Shown: positions 8,452-17,057 of the stretch, piece by piece | Position numbering within the stretch: the first letter of the stretch is position 1 | Layout: each line of letters opens with the position of its first letter | Assembly: GCA_934130485.1 (NCBI GenBank) | Contig: CAKOYE010000001.1 | Location: 1 to 62,676 of the forward strand | Direction: 5' to 3' | DNA length: 62,676 nucleotides | Source of the DNA: an uncultured Bacilli bacterium | GTDB taxonomy: Bacteria > Bacillota_I > Bacilli_A > RF39 > UBA660 | Notes under the pieces: model-generated | The model's input: only the letters and a program-made list of their open reading frames with translations | What the model was told of the DNA's origin: nothing | Databases searched by the model: none | Program-made: the position numbers and the translations under genes

Positions 8452-9081
8452 ATGTATATTGAAATAATTTTTAAAACAGCGTTACTTTATTTTATTATTA
8501 TTTTAGCATATAGGATTATGGGGAAAAAAGAAGTTGGACAATTAAGCATTATTGACTTAATCGTTAGTTTATTAATAGCTGAGTTAGCTGCGATTTCTAT
8601 AGAAGATACTGAACTATCAATTTTTAGATCTATTGTTCCGATTTTTGTTCTTGTAATTATACAAGTTCTCTTAAGTTTTTTATCATTAAAAAATTCAAAT
8701 TTTAGAAAATCGGTTGAAGGGAGTCCTACTGTTATAATAAAAGAAGGAAAAATAAAATTTAACGAAATGATAAAATTACGATATAGCCTTGATGATTTAA
8801 TAACTCAATTAAGAGAGCAAAGCATAAAAAGCATAGAGGAAGTTAGTTACGCAGTTTTAGAAAATGATGGTAAATTGTCTGTTTTTCAAAATACTAAAGA
8901 TTATCCTATGCCAATTATAATGGATGGGGTTATTAATACTGAAGTTTTAAAAGATATGAAAAAAAATACAAATTGGGTAATGAAAATTTTAAATGATAAA
9001 AATTTAAAACTTGAGGATATTTTCTATGCTTTTCATACTAAAGAAAAGACATTTATTATAAAGAAAAATGATTTGCTATAA
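8452..9081 (+). CDS. DUF421 membrane protein (YetF/YrbG family)
   Basis: The 209-aa protein starts with three hydrophobic segments containing RIMGKKEVGQLSIIDLIVSL, the hallmark of the DUF421/YetF family. A soluble C-terminal domain follows, with TVIIKEGKI and a LREQ motif. Related proteins are poorly characterised membrane proteins; several occur near sporulation or stress genes. I chose the ATG preceded by AGGTGAT rather than the frame start at 8407. Its position before spoVB, comN and secDF matches yrbG of Bacillus. Confidence 0.82.
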   Translation: MYIEIIFKTALLYFIIILAYRIMGKKEVGQLSIIDLIVSLLIAELAAISIEDTELSIFRSIVPIFVLVIIQVLLSFLSLKNSNFRKSVEGSPTVIIKEGKIKFNEMIKLRYSLDDLITQLREQSIKSIEEVSYAVLENDGKLSVFQNTKDYPMPIIMDGVINTEVLKDMKKNTNWVMKILNDKNLKLEDIFYAFHTKEKTFIIKKNDLL

Positions 9082-9109
9082 AAATACTTGAAAAAAAATA
9101 TAAAAAATG
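9076..9109 (+). repeat. 34-bp direct repeat, copy 1 (pilin promoter region)
   Basis: This stretch is identical over 34 bases to 10310-10343. Each copy lies directly upstream of a prepilin gene and contains the -35 hexamer TTGAAA. The copies are about 1.2 kb apart. Confidence 0.85.
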
Positions 9110-9116
9110 CTAATCT
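9088..9116 (+). promoter_or_regulatory. Promoter of the large pilin gene
   Basis: TTGAAA (9088-9093), a 17-base spacer and TAATCT (9111-9116) preceded by TG form an extended -10 promoter. The same arrangement recurs before the second pilin. Confidence 0.6.
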
Positions 9117-9141
9117 TAATATAGAGTAGGAGTAGATGAAG

Positions 9142-10218
9142 ATGAAAAAAAATAAAGGATTTACATTAATAGAATTATTAGCAGTAATAGTAATACTAGC
9201 AGTAATTGCTTTAATAGCAGTACCACAAGTAATAAAAATATTAAATAAAGCAAGACTATCAGCAGCAGAGGATTCAGCTTATGGGATAGTAAAATCTGCA
9301 GAGAGTTATGTTGCAAATTTTATGTTAAATAATGATGGAAGTATGCCAAGTAAAAATTTAGAATTTGAATGTTCTAATTCTGGATGTGTTTTAAAAACAA
9401 CAGATTTAGGAAATTATGATTTAACAGATTTAAATGAATTAAATTTTAAAGGAGTAAAACCAAAAAGTGGCACAGTAACAATAGAAGATAATGGACAAAC
9501 TATTAAGGCGTCAAATTTAGTAATAAATGGATTTAAATGTAATTATCCAAACAACGAAGGAAAAGTTAGTTGTAAAAAAGGAACTAATAGTGATGATAAT
9601 CTGGATGCTAAAGATAAATTAGAAAATAGAACATATACATCAGGAGAAGCAATAACAAATTTTGGAGGATATAATTGGAACGTAATAGGTGATGATGGAA
9701 CTAATGTAACACTTTTAATGGATGAAGGACAAATAGAAGATATGGCACATTGTACAAATGATTTAGATGCTTCTACTGATTGTGGAGTAGATTCAACAGG
9801 AAAAAATTATGTATATAGTTGGGATAAATCAATAATAAATAGTTACTTAAAAAATACATTGTATCCAGAGATTAAAGACAAGATAGGAAATATAGTACCA
9901 GTTAGTGTTTGTATAGATCCATCACGTGACGATGGTATTGCAACTTACGGAGGATATTTACAATCAGAAATAGATAAAATAAATGGAGCAAGTTGTAGTA
10001 CTGGATATGAAACTGATTATGTAAGACTTATAACAATTTTGGAATACGAAAATATTTCTGGTATTTCAGTAAATAGTGGTTTTTGGACTATGAATGCGCA
10101 TTCTTCAGGACGTGTTTTAATACCAACTCACTCTATTGTAATTATTAGGAGTGGACGATATAGTAATATTGCAGATGGTATTACTGGTGTCCGCCCTGTA
10201 ATAACAGTCCGCAAGTAG
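9142..10218 (+). CDS. Prepilin-like protein with large C-terminal domain
   Basis: The N-terminus is a type III prepilin signal: KGFTLIELLAVIVILAVIAL, cut after Gly by a prepilin peptidase with E5 after the cut, then a long hydrophobic helix. Pilins are usually near 150 aa; this one is about 358 aa. The extra domain (from about residue 155) has paired Cys and ends in GVRPVITVRK, a close found in C-type-lectin-like and related surface domains. The likely role is an extracellular adhesive or minor pilin. I prefer the second in-frame ATG (9142), nine bases after AGGAG, over 9136. The last codons are unusually GC-rich and include CGC Arg codons. Confidence 0.85.
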   Translation: MKKNKGFTLIELLAVIVILAVIALIAVPQVIKILNKARLSAAEDSAYGIVKSAESYVANFMLNNDGSMPSKNLEFECSNSGCVLKTTDLGNYDLTDLNELNFKGVKPKSGTVTIEDNGQTIKASNLVINGFKCNYPNNEGKVSCKKGTNSDDNLDAKDKLENRTYTSGEAITNFGGYNWNVIGDDGTNVTLLMDEGQIEDMAHCTNDLDASTDCGVDSTGKNYVYSWDKSIINSYLKNTLYPEIKDKIGNIVPVSVCIDPSRDDGIATYGGYLQSEIDKINGASCSTGYETDYVRLITILEYENISGISVNSGFWTMNAHSSGRVLIPTHSIVIIRSGRYSNIADGITGVRPVITVRK

Positions 10219-10228
10219 TATACTTGCG
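10210..10228. other. 8-bp hairpin over the pilin stop codon
   Basis: CGCAAGTA and TACTTGCG form a perfect 8-bp stem with a 3-base loop spanning the TAG stop. No T-run follows, so it is not a simple terminator. A second short hairpin (TCTTTC / GAAAGA) lies at 10246-10261. The segment from about 10183 to 10247 is near 48% GC, far above its surroundings. A hairpin just past a variable C-terminus is also a feature of diversity-generating retroelement targets. Confidence 0.75.
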
Positions 10229-10309
10229 TATCTGCAGTAAGGCTATCTTTCTGTAGAAAGAAAAAAGATTATAATGAGCAGTATTAGAATAAATACTTTA
10301 TATTATGTA

Positions 10310-10343
10310 CTATAAAAATACTTGAAAAAAAATATAAAAAATG
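10310..10343 (+). repeat. 34-bp direct repeat, copy 2 (pilin promoter region)
   Basis: This is identical to 9076-9109. It provides the promoter region of the second, smaller prepilin gene. Confidence 0.85.
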
Positions 10344-10350
10344 TTATCCT
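10322..10350 (+). promoter_or_regulatory. Promoter of the small pilin gene
   Basis: TTGAAA (10322-10327), a 17-base spacer and TATCCT (10345-10350) preceded by TG match the promoter of the upstream pilin gene, suggesting shared control. Confidence 0.6.
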
Positions 10351-10377
10351 ATAAATATAGAAAGTAGTTGATTATAG

Positions 10378-10824
10378 ATGAAGAATAGTAAAGGTTTTAC
10401 ACTTATTGAATTGATGGCAGTAATTATAATTTTAGCTGTTATTGGTTTAATTGTTTTTCCTACTGCAATTGAGTCTATTAATGAATCAAAGGAAAAATTA
10501 TATAAAGAACAAGTTAAAAGATTGCTTGATGCTACTGATAGTTGGGCATCAAATAATGATAGTAAACTTCCTACTGGTAATGAAACAGTATATATCACAA
10601 TTGATACTTTAAAAAAAGCTGGATTAATAAAAAAAGAGGATGTAAAAAATCCTTTGAATAGTAAATCAAATATGTATGAAAAAATTGTAATATATTTTGA
10701 CAGTGAATATAATCAATATGTTTCTGGTTATTGTGATGAAGAATATAGTGAGTATTATTATACAGATGAAGAATTTAATGTAATAAAAAGTAAATGTGAT
10801 ATTGCGCAAGAAGTATCTGATTAA
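10378..10824 (+). CDS. Type IV prepilin / ComGC-like major pseudopilin
   Basis: This 148-aa protein begins MKNSKGFTLIELMAVIIILA, a prepilin peptidase site followed by a pilin helix. Its length is ordinary for a pilin or a ComGC-type pseudopilin of a transformation pseudopilus. The globular part has two Cys near the C-terminus (about residues 119 and 140) that could form a disulfide outside the cell. It has its own promoter but a weak ribosome site. It ends 4 bases inside the convergent spoVB gene. The missing assembly genes (inner-membrane platform, prepilin peptidase) are not in this window. Confidence 0.85.
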   Translation: MKNSKGFTLIELMAVIIILAVIGLIVFPTAIESINESKEKLYKEQVKRLLDATDSWASNNDSKLPTGNETVYITIDTLKKAGLIKKEDVKNPLNSKSNMYEKIVIYFDSEYNQYVSGYCDEEYSEYYYTDEEFNVIKSKCDIAQEVSD

Positions 10825-10842
10825 TTTTTCAGATATTTTTTT
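10814..10842 (+). terminator. Terminator of the small pilin gene
   Basis: TATCTGA / TCAGATA followed by seven T lies across the end of the pilin gene and the 3' end of convergent spoVB. Confidence 0.7.
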
Positions 10843-12116
10843 GTGTAATAAATGTGGTGAAGTGTTATATAAATTGTTCCCAAACTTGTTGCAATGATAA
10901 GTCCCCATAATCCAATTTTTAAATTCAAGAAAATTATAAGAGCACTAGTTTTAATTATAATTCCTATAAGTGTTCCAATCATCGCACATTTTGCTTTATT
11001 CATAGCTTGTAGGCTGCTTGTAAGTGGTGACTGGATATAATGTAAAATAAATATTGGAGCTAAAACTCTTATATAAGTAATTCCTTCATTTGTATTATAA
11101 ATTGTTTTAAGTAAAAATTCTGGAAAAATCATAAAAATAATTGTTGCTGGAATTCCAATAATTAGCGAGAAAAAAATTGCTTGGCGAATTTTCTTTTTTG
11201 TATAGTTTAATTCATTATTACAATATGAATTACTTACTACAGGTAGGAGCGCTTGCGAAATAGCTAATGTGAAAAAAGATGGTAACATAAGTAGTGGCAT
11301 AACATAACCATTTATAATTCCATATTCAGTTACAATAAAATTATTTGTATAACCGATTTTTAATAAAATATTTGTAACAATAATTGGCTCAAAAAAGTAA
11401 GCAATATTACCTAAAATTCTACTTCCTGTAGATGGAATACTTATATTAAATATATTTTTAATATTTTTCTTATTTGGAATAATATCTTCTTTTTTTAAAC
11501 TAAAATTTTTAGGTAAAAATATAAATAATACAATTATTGATGTTATTTCACTTAATATATTTGATAGTACAATAAAACTAATTGCGCTATAAATTCCTTT
11601 TTGTATAAAAATAGGAATTCCAAATAATAGTGTAATAAGTCTTATAATGTCTTCTGTTATATTAGAAACGACGTGTGGTAACATTTTTTGTTTGCCAAAA
11701 AAATAGCTTCTTAAAATACTTGAAATACTAATGAAAGGTAAAACAAGTCCTACACATAATAATGGTGTTTTTAAATTTGGATCTTTTAGTAAATTTGTAG
11801 ATAAAAATCCACTAAAAAATAGTAAAAATATAATTATGATTATATTTATTATAATAGAGACTGGTAGTATAGAAAAAACTATATTTTTATTATTACCTTT
11901 GTCTTCTGCAACTAATTTACTGATAGCTACTGGAAAACCTAATTGAGCAATTGTTATAAGTAACATAAATGTTGGTGAAATCATCATGTAAAGTCCAATT
12001 CCTTCAGTTCCTATTAAACGAGTCATTACTATTTTTATAAGCATACCTAATATTTTTGTTATAAATCCTCCGATTATTAAAATTATAGTTGATTTAACAA
12101 ATTTGCTTTTTTTCAT
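10821..12116 (-). CDS. spoVB: SpoVB-like polysaccharide flippase (MOP superfamily)
   Basis: This is a multi-pass membrane protein (431 aa, about 12 hydrophobic segments). It opens with KSTIILIIGGFITKILGMLI and a GTEGIGLYMM motif, as in SpoVB/PST-type lipid-linked oligosaccharide flippases. SpoVB is needed for spore cortex in Bacillus; relatives flip lipid II or other glycolipids. It is shorter than Bacillus SpoVB (about 518 aa), mostly at the C-terminus. AAGGAGAA precedes the ATG. It is divergent from comN, in the locus where Bacillus also carries spoVB. Whether it serves spores or cell-wall growth here cannot be told. Confidence 0.85.
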   Translation of the reverse strand: MKKSKFVKSTIILIIGGFITKILGMLIKIVMTRLIGTEGIGLYMMISPTFMLLITIAQLGFPVAISKLVAEDKGNNKNIVFSILPVSIIINIIIIIFLLFFSGFLSTNLLKDPNLKTPLLCVGLVLPFISISSILRSYFFGKQKMLPHVVSNITEDIIRLITLLFGIPIFIQKGIYSAISFIVLSNILSEITSIIVLFIFLPKNFSLKKEDIIPNKKNIKNIFNISIPSTGSRILGNIAYFFEPIIVTNILLKIGYTNNFIVTEYGIINGYVMPLLMLPSFFTLAISQALLPVVSNSYCNNELNYTKKKIRQAIFFSLIIGIPATIIFMIFPEFLLKTIYNTNEGITYIRVLAPIFILHYIQSPLTSSLQAMNKAKCAMIGTLIGIIIKTSALIIFLNLKIGLWGLIIATSLGTIYITLHHIYYTKKYLKN

Positions 12117-12197
12117 AAATTCTCCTTTAAAAATAGATATTTTTAATATATAATATATTATGTAAGTATTTTAAAAATTATTTATTGGAGGGTAGTT

Positions 12198-12506
12198 ATG
12201 CAAGAAAATAATAGCGATATTGTCTTTAATTCACTTCAAGAATTATATTTGAGAATAAAACCTGCTCTTTATGCTAGAAAATGTGAAATGATAAGAAATG
12301 GTTATAGTTATATAACAGAGGAAGATATTTGGAACTATTTTAAAGAAAGTAAATGGAAAAATTCAAATAATTTGAGTTTACATGAAATGGTAAGTGATGT
12401 ATTTAATTGTGATGAAGTTTTGATTGATGCTTACTTAAAGGAAAAATTAAATCAAAAAAATCGCAATTTATATTTTAATAGTGAGGATGATGTACATGAA
12501 GAATAA
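12198..12506 (+). CDS. comN: ComN-family post-transcriptional regulator
   Basis: The 102-aa protein matches the short ComN/YrzD family through LQELYLRIKPALYARK, then TEEDIWNYFKESKWK and a LHEMVSDVF segment. In Bacillus, ComN affects comE mRNA levels and localisation and so competence. Its position between spoVB and secDF is the same as in Bacillus, which strengthens the call. GGAGGG precedes the ATG. The reading frame ends 11 bases inside secDF, so the two are translationally coupled. A link to the pilus genes is suggested only by the family. Confidence 0.85.
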   Translation: MQENNSDIVFNSLQELYLRIKPALYARKCEMIRNGYSYITEEDIWNYFKESKWKNSNNLSLHEMVSDVFNCDEVLIDAYLKEKLNQKNRNLYFNSEDDVHEE

Positions 12507-14796
12507 ATTTATTAAAAATCTAATATTTATCATTATTTCTTTGTTTTTAGTATGTTTTATTTCAATTAGTTTGTTCAAAGATATGAAATTTGGACTTGAT
12601 CTTCAAGGTGGTTTTGAAATTCTTTACCAAGTTAAGAGTATTGACGGAGAAGAAGTAACAAGTGACATGGTAAAAAGTACTTACAAAACACTTTTAAGAA
12701 GAATTGATGGACTAGGTGTATCTGAACCAGAACTTTCAATTGAAGGTGACAGAATTAGAGTAAAATTAGCTGGTGTTTATGATCAAGATAGCGCTATTTC
12801 AATGCTTAATCGTGCCGCTTCTTTAACTTTTAGAGATACTAGTGATAATTTACTTATGACAAGTGATGTTTTAAAAAGTGGTGGTGCTAAAGTTAGTCAA
12901 GACCAATATGGAAATTATGTTGTAGGTCTTAGTATAGCTGATAAAGAAAAATTTTATAAAGTTACTAAGAGCGTAAGTGAAATGACAGATAATAGAATAG
13001 TAATTTGGCTTGATTTTGATGAGGCAACAGATAAATATACAAATTACCAAACTACTTGTGGAAAAGTAGATAGTAAAGATGCTATCGCAAGTATTAAATG
13101 TTTATCTAGTGCTACTGTTAGTGAAGGCTTTGCAGATGACGTTATAATTCAAGGTAATTTTGAAAAAGAAGAAGTTGAAAATTTAGTTGATTTAATTAAC
13201 TCAGGAAGTTTAACAACAAAATTAGAAGAGATTTCTTCTCAAGTTGTAACTGCTTCATTTGGTGAAGATTCCCTTACAAAAACAATTACTGCTGGTGTAA
13301 TTGGTATCGCTTTAATTTTTGTTTTAATGATAGCTATTTATCGTTTTTCAGGATTTGTAGCAAGTGTTGGAATGATGATTTATACTTGTGTTACATTATT
13401 TGTATTTTGGTTAATTGGTGGGGTTTTAACTTTACCTGGTATTGCTGCTATGATTATAGGAATAGGTATGGCAATTGATGCTAATGTAATAAATTTTTCA
13501 AGAATTAAGGATGAATTATATGAAGGTACAAAATTACAAATGGCTTATAAAAATGGTAATAAAAATTCATTTATGTCAATTTTTGACTCAAATGTAACAA
13601 CTCTTTTAGTTGCAATAATCTTATTTATTTTTGGTGAAAGTAGTGTTAAAGGATTCGCAACTATGTTAATAATAAGTACACTTGTAACGATGGTTATAAT
13701 GGTATTTTTAACAAGATGGTTGTTAGGACTATTTGTAAAAACTGGATATTTCGATAATAAACTTACAAGTTTTATTGGAGTTAAAAAGAGTGATATACCA
13801 AGTCTTGAAAAAGGCGAAAAAAGAACAAAGCAAAATTTCTCTAATGTTGATTTTGTTGGAAAACATCGTATGATAATAATATTTACTGTTATTTTTATGA
13901 CTGTTAGTGTTATATCACTTTGTGTAAATAAATTAAATTTAGGAATTGATTTTAAGGGAGGATCTTCTATAACTTTAGTAAGTGATAACGAAATCAAAGA
14001 ATCTGACTTAGAAGATGATATTAAATCACTTAATTATGATTTAAGTAATATTGAATATTTAGCTGATAATAGTATTGTTATAACAATTAGTGATGAATTA
14101 AGTGATCAAAGTGAAAGCAATAATGAAAAAGAGATTGTAAAATCATATTTTAAAGATAAATATGATGCTGAGGTATCTATTGGTGTTGTTACAAATGTTG
14201 TAAAACAAGAATTAGTTAAAAATGCCTTTATTTCACTTATAATTGCGATTATTGGTATTGTTATTTACGTATCATTAAGATTTAGTTTTAGTTATGCTGT
14301 TGGTGGAATTCTTGCTTTAATATGGGATGCATTCTTTATAGTTGCCTTATTCAGCATTTTAAAGCTTGAAGTAGGTAGTATATTTATTGCCGCAATATTA
14401 TCAATTATTGGTTATTCTATAAACGATACAATTGTCACATTTGATAGAGTAAGAGAAAATATTGATAAAATATATAAAGGAAAAATTAATAAAAAAGAAG
14501 ATTTAAAATCTGTTATTAATTTAAGTTTAGCTCAAACTTTACTAAGAAGTTTAGTTACAACAATTACTACATTAATTCCGGTTGTATGTTTAGTTTTATT
14601 TGGTTCTGGTGAAATATTTAATTTCAACATTGCGTTATTATTTGGTTTAGTATCTGGTGTATATTCTTCAATCTTTATTGCGACTCAAGTTTTCTATTTT
14701 TTAGAAAAGAAAAATATTGGTAAACCTGCAAAGAAAAAATGGTATGAAGATGATAATGATGTATCAGAAAAAAAGATAAAAGGAATTAATTGTTAA
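12496..14796 (+). CDS. secDF: Protein translocase subunit SecDF (fused)
   Basis: SecDF uses the proton gradient to pull exported proteins through SecYEG. This 766-aa protein is the fused form. The SecD half has FGLDLQGGFEILYQV and a GIGMAIDANV motif; the SecF half has NLGIDFKGGSSITL and IGYSINDTIVTFDRVREN. There are about 12 membrane segments and two large external loops. I chose the ATG at 12496 because GAGG lies 9 bases upstream; an in-frame GTG at 12481 is less likely. It overlaps the end of comN. Length is slightly above that of Bacillus SecDF. Confidence 0.96.
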   Translation: MKNKFIKNLIFIIISLFLVCFISISLFKDMKFGLDLQGGFEILYQVKSIDGEEVTSDMVKSTYKTLLRRIDGLGVSEPELSIEGDRIRVKLAGVYDQDSAISMLNRAASLTFRDTSDNLLMTSDVLKSGGAKVSQDQYGNYVVGLSIADKEKFYKVTKSVSEMTDNRIVIWLDFDEATDKYTNYQTTCGKVDSKDAIASIKCLSSATVSEGFADDVIIQGNFEKEEVENLVDLINSGSLTTKLEEISSQVVTASFGEDSLTKTITAGVIGIALIFVLMIAIYRFSGFVASVGMMIYTCVTLFVFWLIGGVLTLPGIAAMIIGIGMAIDANVINFSRIKDELYEGTKLQMAYKNGNKNSFMSIFDSNVTTLLVAIILFIFGESSVKGFATMLIISTLVTMVIMVFLTRWLLGLFVKTGYFDNKLTSFIGVKKSDIPSLEKGEKRTKQNFSNVDFVGKHRMIIIFTVIFMTVSVISLCVNKLNLGIDFKGGSSITLVSDNEIKESDLEDDIKSLNYDLSNIEYLADNSIVITISDELSDQSESNNEKEIVKSYFKDKYDAEVSIGVVTNVVKQELVKNAFISLIIAIIGIVIYVSLRFSFSYAVGGILALIWDAFFIVALFSILKLEVGSIFIAAILSIIGYSINDTIVTFDRVRENIDKIYKGKINKKEDLKSVINLSLAQTLLRSLVTTITTLIPVVCLVLFGSGEIFNFNIALLFGLVSGVYSSIFIATQVFYFLEKKNIGKPAKKKWYEDDNDVSEKKIKGINC

Positions 14797-14859
14797 ATAT
14801 TTTGTTTTTCAATAGGCAAAGAATTCTTTGTCTATTGATTTATTTAAGAAGGTGATTAT

Positions 14860-17034
14860 ATGACAAAGAAAAATTTTTCATTAACAATAGATGATATTAT
14901 TGGAGCAGTTAGTGATTATATAACTGATAGTAAAGAAATAGAAAAAATCAAAGATGCTTATAATTATGCTGCCTTAAAACACTTTGGTCAAAAAAGATTA
15001 ACAGGTGAAGAATATATCGAACACCCTTTAAATGTTGCATATATTTTGACGGATATAAATGCAGACTATCAAACAATTTGTGCAGCACTTTTGCATGATG
15101 TAATCGAAGACTGCAATGTATCTGAAGAAGAATTTAAAGAACATTTTGGCGAAGAAATTTTTACACTTGTTGATGGTGTTACAAAAATTAATAAATTAAA
15201 TTTTTCTGGAGATACAGAAGTAATGATTGCTAATCATAGAAAAATTTTGGTAGGTCTTTCTAAGGATGTTAGAGTTATTATAATAAAATTAGCCGATAGA
15301 CTTCATAATATGCGTACTCTTTGGGTTCATAGTGAGGCGAAACAAAAGGAAAAAGCAAAGGAAACTTTGGATATTTTAACACCTATTGCCCATAGACTTG
15401 GTATGTTTAAAATTAAAAGTGAATTAGAAGATTTGTCACTACGTTATTATAAACCAGATGTATATTTTTCAATTGTAGAAAAATTAAATCAAACTAAAGT
15501 TGAGCGAGATTCAATTGTAGAAGCTATGGTAAAAAAAGTTTCTGAACTTTTAGATAGTCAAAATATTAAATATGAAATTAAAGGTAGATCAAAAAGTATT
15601 TATAGTATATATAAGAAACTTGATAAGGGTAAAAAATTTAGCGATATATATGATTTATTAGCACTTAGAGTTTTAGTTGATAATGTAAGTGAATGTTATC
15701 AAGCATTAGGTTTAATTCATTCAATATATCATCCACTACCAAAAAGATTTAAAGATTATATTGCGATGCCAAAAACAAATATGTATCAATCACTTCATAC
15801 AACTGTAATTGGACTTGATGGATATTTTTTTGAAATTCAAATTCGTACTCACGAAATGGATAGAATTGCTGAAAAAGGTATTGCGGCACATTGGTCATAT
15901 AAAGAAAAAGGTAGTAATGTATCTGCAAGTATGCAGAATACTATGGAACAAAAATTACAATTTTTCAGATCTATTATTGAACTTAGAGATGAAGAGGAAA
16001 GTGACAAACAATTTGTTGATTCAGTAAAAGAAGAAGTTTTTAATCATACAATTTATGTTTTTACACCAGGTGGTGATGTTATTGAATTACCTAACGGTTC
16101 AACTCCTATAGATTTTGCGTACCGAATACATTCTGATGTAGGAGATAAAATGGTAGGAGCTTTAGTAAATGGTAATATTGTTCCAATTGATTATAAACTT
16201 CAAAGTAATGATGTTGTAAAAATTAATACAAATAAAAATTCGCCTGGCCCAAGTAGAGAATGGTTAAATATCGCTTATACTACACAAGCAAGAAATAAAA
16301 TTAGAACATTTTTCAATAAAATTGATAAAAATGATTATTTGAAAAAAGGACAAGAAATAATTACTAAAGAATTAAGAAAAAGAAAAATTAATGTTAATGA
16401 TTTCTATAGTCAAGAAAATATTGATAAGGTATTAAATGAATTCAAATTAGAAAATGCTGATGATATGCATATATCACTTGGAAATAATAAAATTGCGATT
16501 GGTCAAATTATGAATTATTTATATAATGACTCAATAACTAAGCAAGAAATTATTTTAAAGAAGGCACAAAATAACACAAACACAAAAAATAAAATAAATA
16601 AAAATGATGTTGTTGTTGAAGGCATAGATGATATTAAAGTAAATATAGCCTCATGTTGTGCTCCAATTCCTGGTGATAAAATTGTAGGATACATTACAAA
16701 AGGATATGGTATTAATATTCATAGAACCAATTGTCCAAATGTCTTTGAATTTAATGAAAGATTAATTGATGTTCATTGGAATTTTGAAATTCAAAACAAA
16801 TATTCAACTAATATTCTTATTAGTGCTGATCAAGATACTGATATTTTACTTAACATCATATCTAAAACATCTAATGAAGATATTAAAGTACAAAGCATAA
16901 ACTCATTAAATTCTAAGGAATATTTTATGTATGAAATCAAAATATTGGTTCCTGATACTGAAAAATTAGAAAATTTTATGAATGAAATTAGAACTATTCC
17001 ACATATCATTAAAGTAGAAAGAAGTATTAAATAA
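14860..17034 (+). CDS. rel: Bifunctional (p)ppGpp synthetase/hydrolase (RelA/SpoT)
   Basis: The 724-aa protein makes and degrades the stringent-response alarmone. Domains in order: HD hydrolase (LLHDVIED at residues 78-84, catalytic HD and ED intact), synthetase (GRSKSIYSIYKK, and EKGIAAHWSYKEKG), TGS (VFTPGGDVIELPNGSTPIDFAYRIH), the CCAPIPGD zinc-finger region and a C-terminal ACT domain. It therefore looks bifunctional, like Rel of other Bacillota. AAGAAGGTGAT precedes the ATG. It follows secDF and precedes hisS and aspS, as in Bacillus, though recJ and apt are absent here. Confidence 0.96.
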   Translation: MTKKNFSLTIDDIIGAVSDYITDSKEIEKIKDAYNYAALKHFGQKRLTGEEYIEHPLNVAYILTDINADYQTICAALLHDVIEDCNVSEEEFKEHFGEEIFTLVDGVTKINKLNFSGDTEVMIANHRKILVGLSKDVRVIIIKLADRLHNMRTLWVHSEAKQKEKAKETLDILTPIAHRLGMFKIKSELEDLSLRYYKPDVYFSIVEKLNQTKVERDSIVEAMVKKVSELLDSQNIKYEIKGRSKSIYSIYKKLDKGKKFSDIYDLLALRVLVDNVSECYQALGLIHSIYHPLPKRFKDYIAMPKTNMYQSLHTTVIGLDGYFFEIQIRTHEMDRIAEKGIAAHWSYKEKGSNVSASMQNTMEQKLQFFRSIIELRDEEESDKQFVDSVKEEVFNHTIYVFTPGGDVIELPNGSTPIDFAYRIHSDVGDKMVGALVNGNIVPIDYKLQSNDVVKINTNKNSPGPSREWLNIAYTTQARNKIRTFFNKIDKNDYLKKGQEIITKELRKRKINVNDFYSQENIDKVLNEFKLENADDMHISLGNNKIAIGQIMNYLYNDSITKQEIILKKAQNNTNTKNKINKNDVVVEGIDDIKVNIASCCAPIPGDKIVGYITKGYGINIHRTNCPNVFEFNERLIDVHWNFEIQNKYSTNILISADQDTDILLNIISKTSNEDIKVQSINSLNSKEYFMYEIKILVPDTEKLENFMNEIRTIPHIIKVERSIK

Positions 17035-17057
17035 TTAAGAGAGTAGGTAATATATTT

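Noticed and set aside
9142..10265. A confirmed diversity-generating retroelement
   Set aside because: No reverse transcriptase and no second copy of the GC-rich pilin end were found in the window, so this is reported only as a hypothesis.
13545..13997. Antisense frame of 150 codons inside secDF
   Set aside because: It is a shadow of the conserved SecF region, with no ribosome site or family match.
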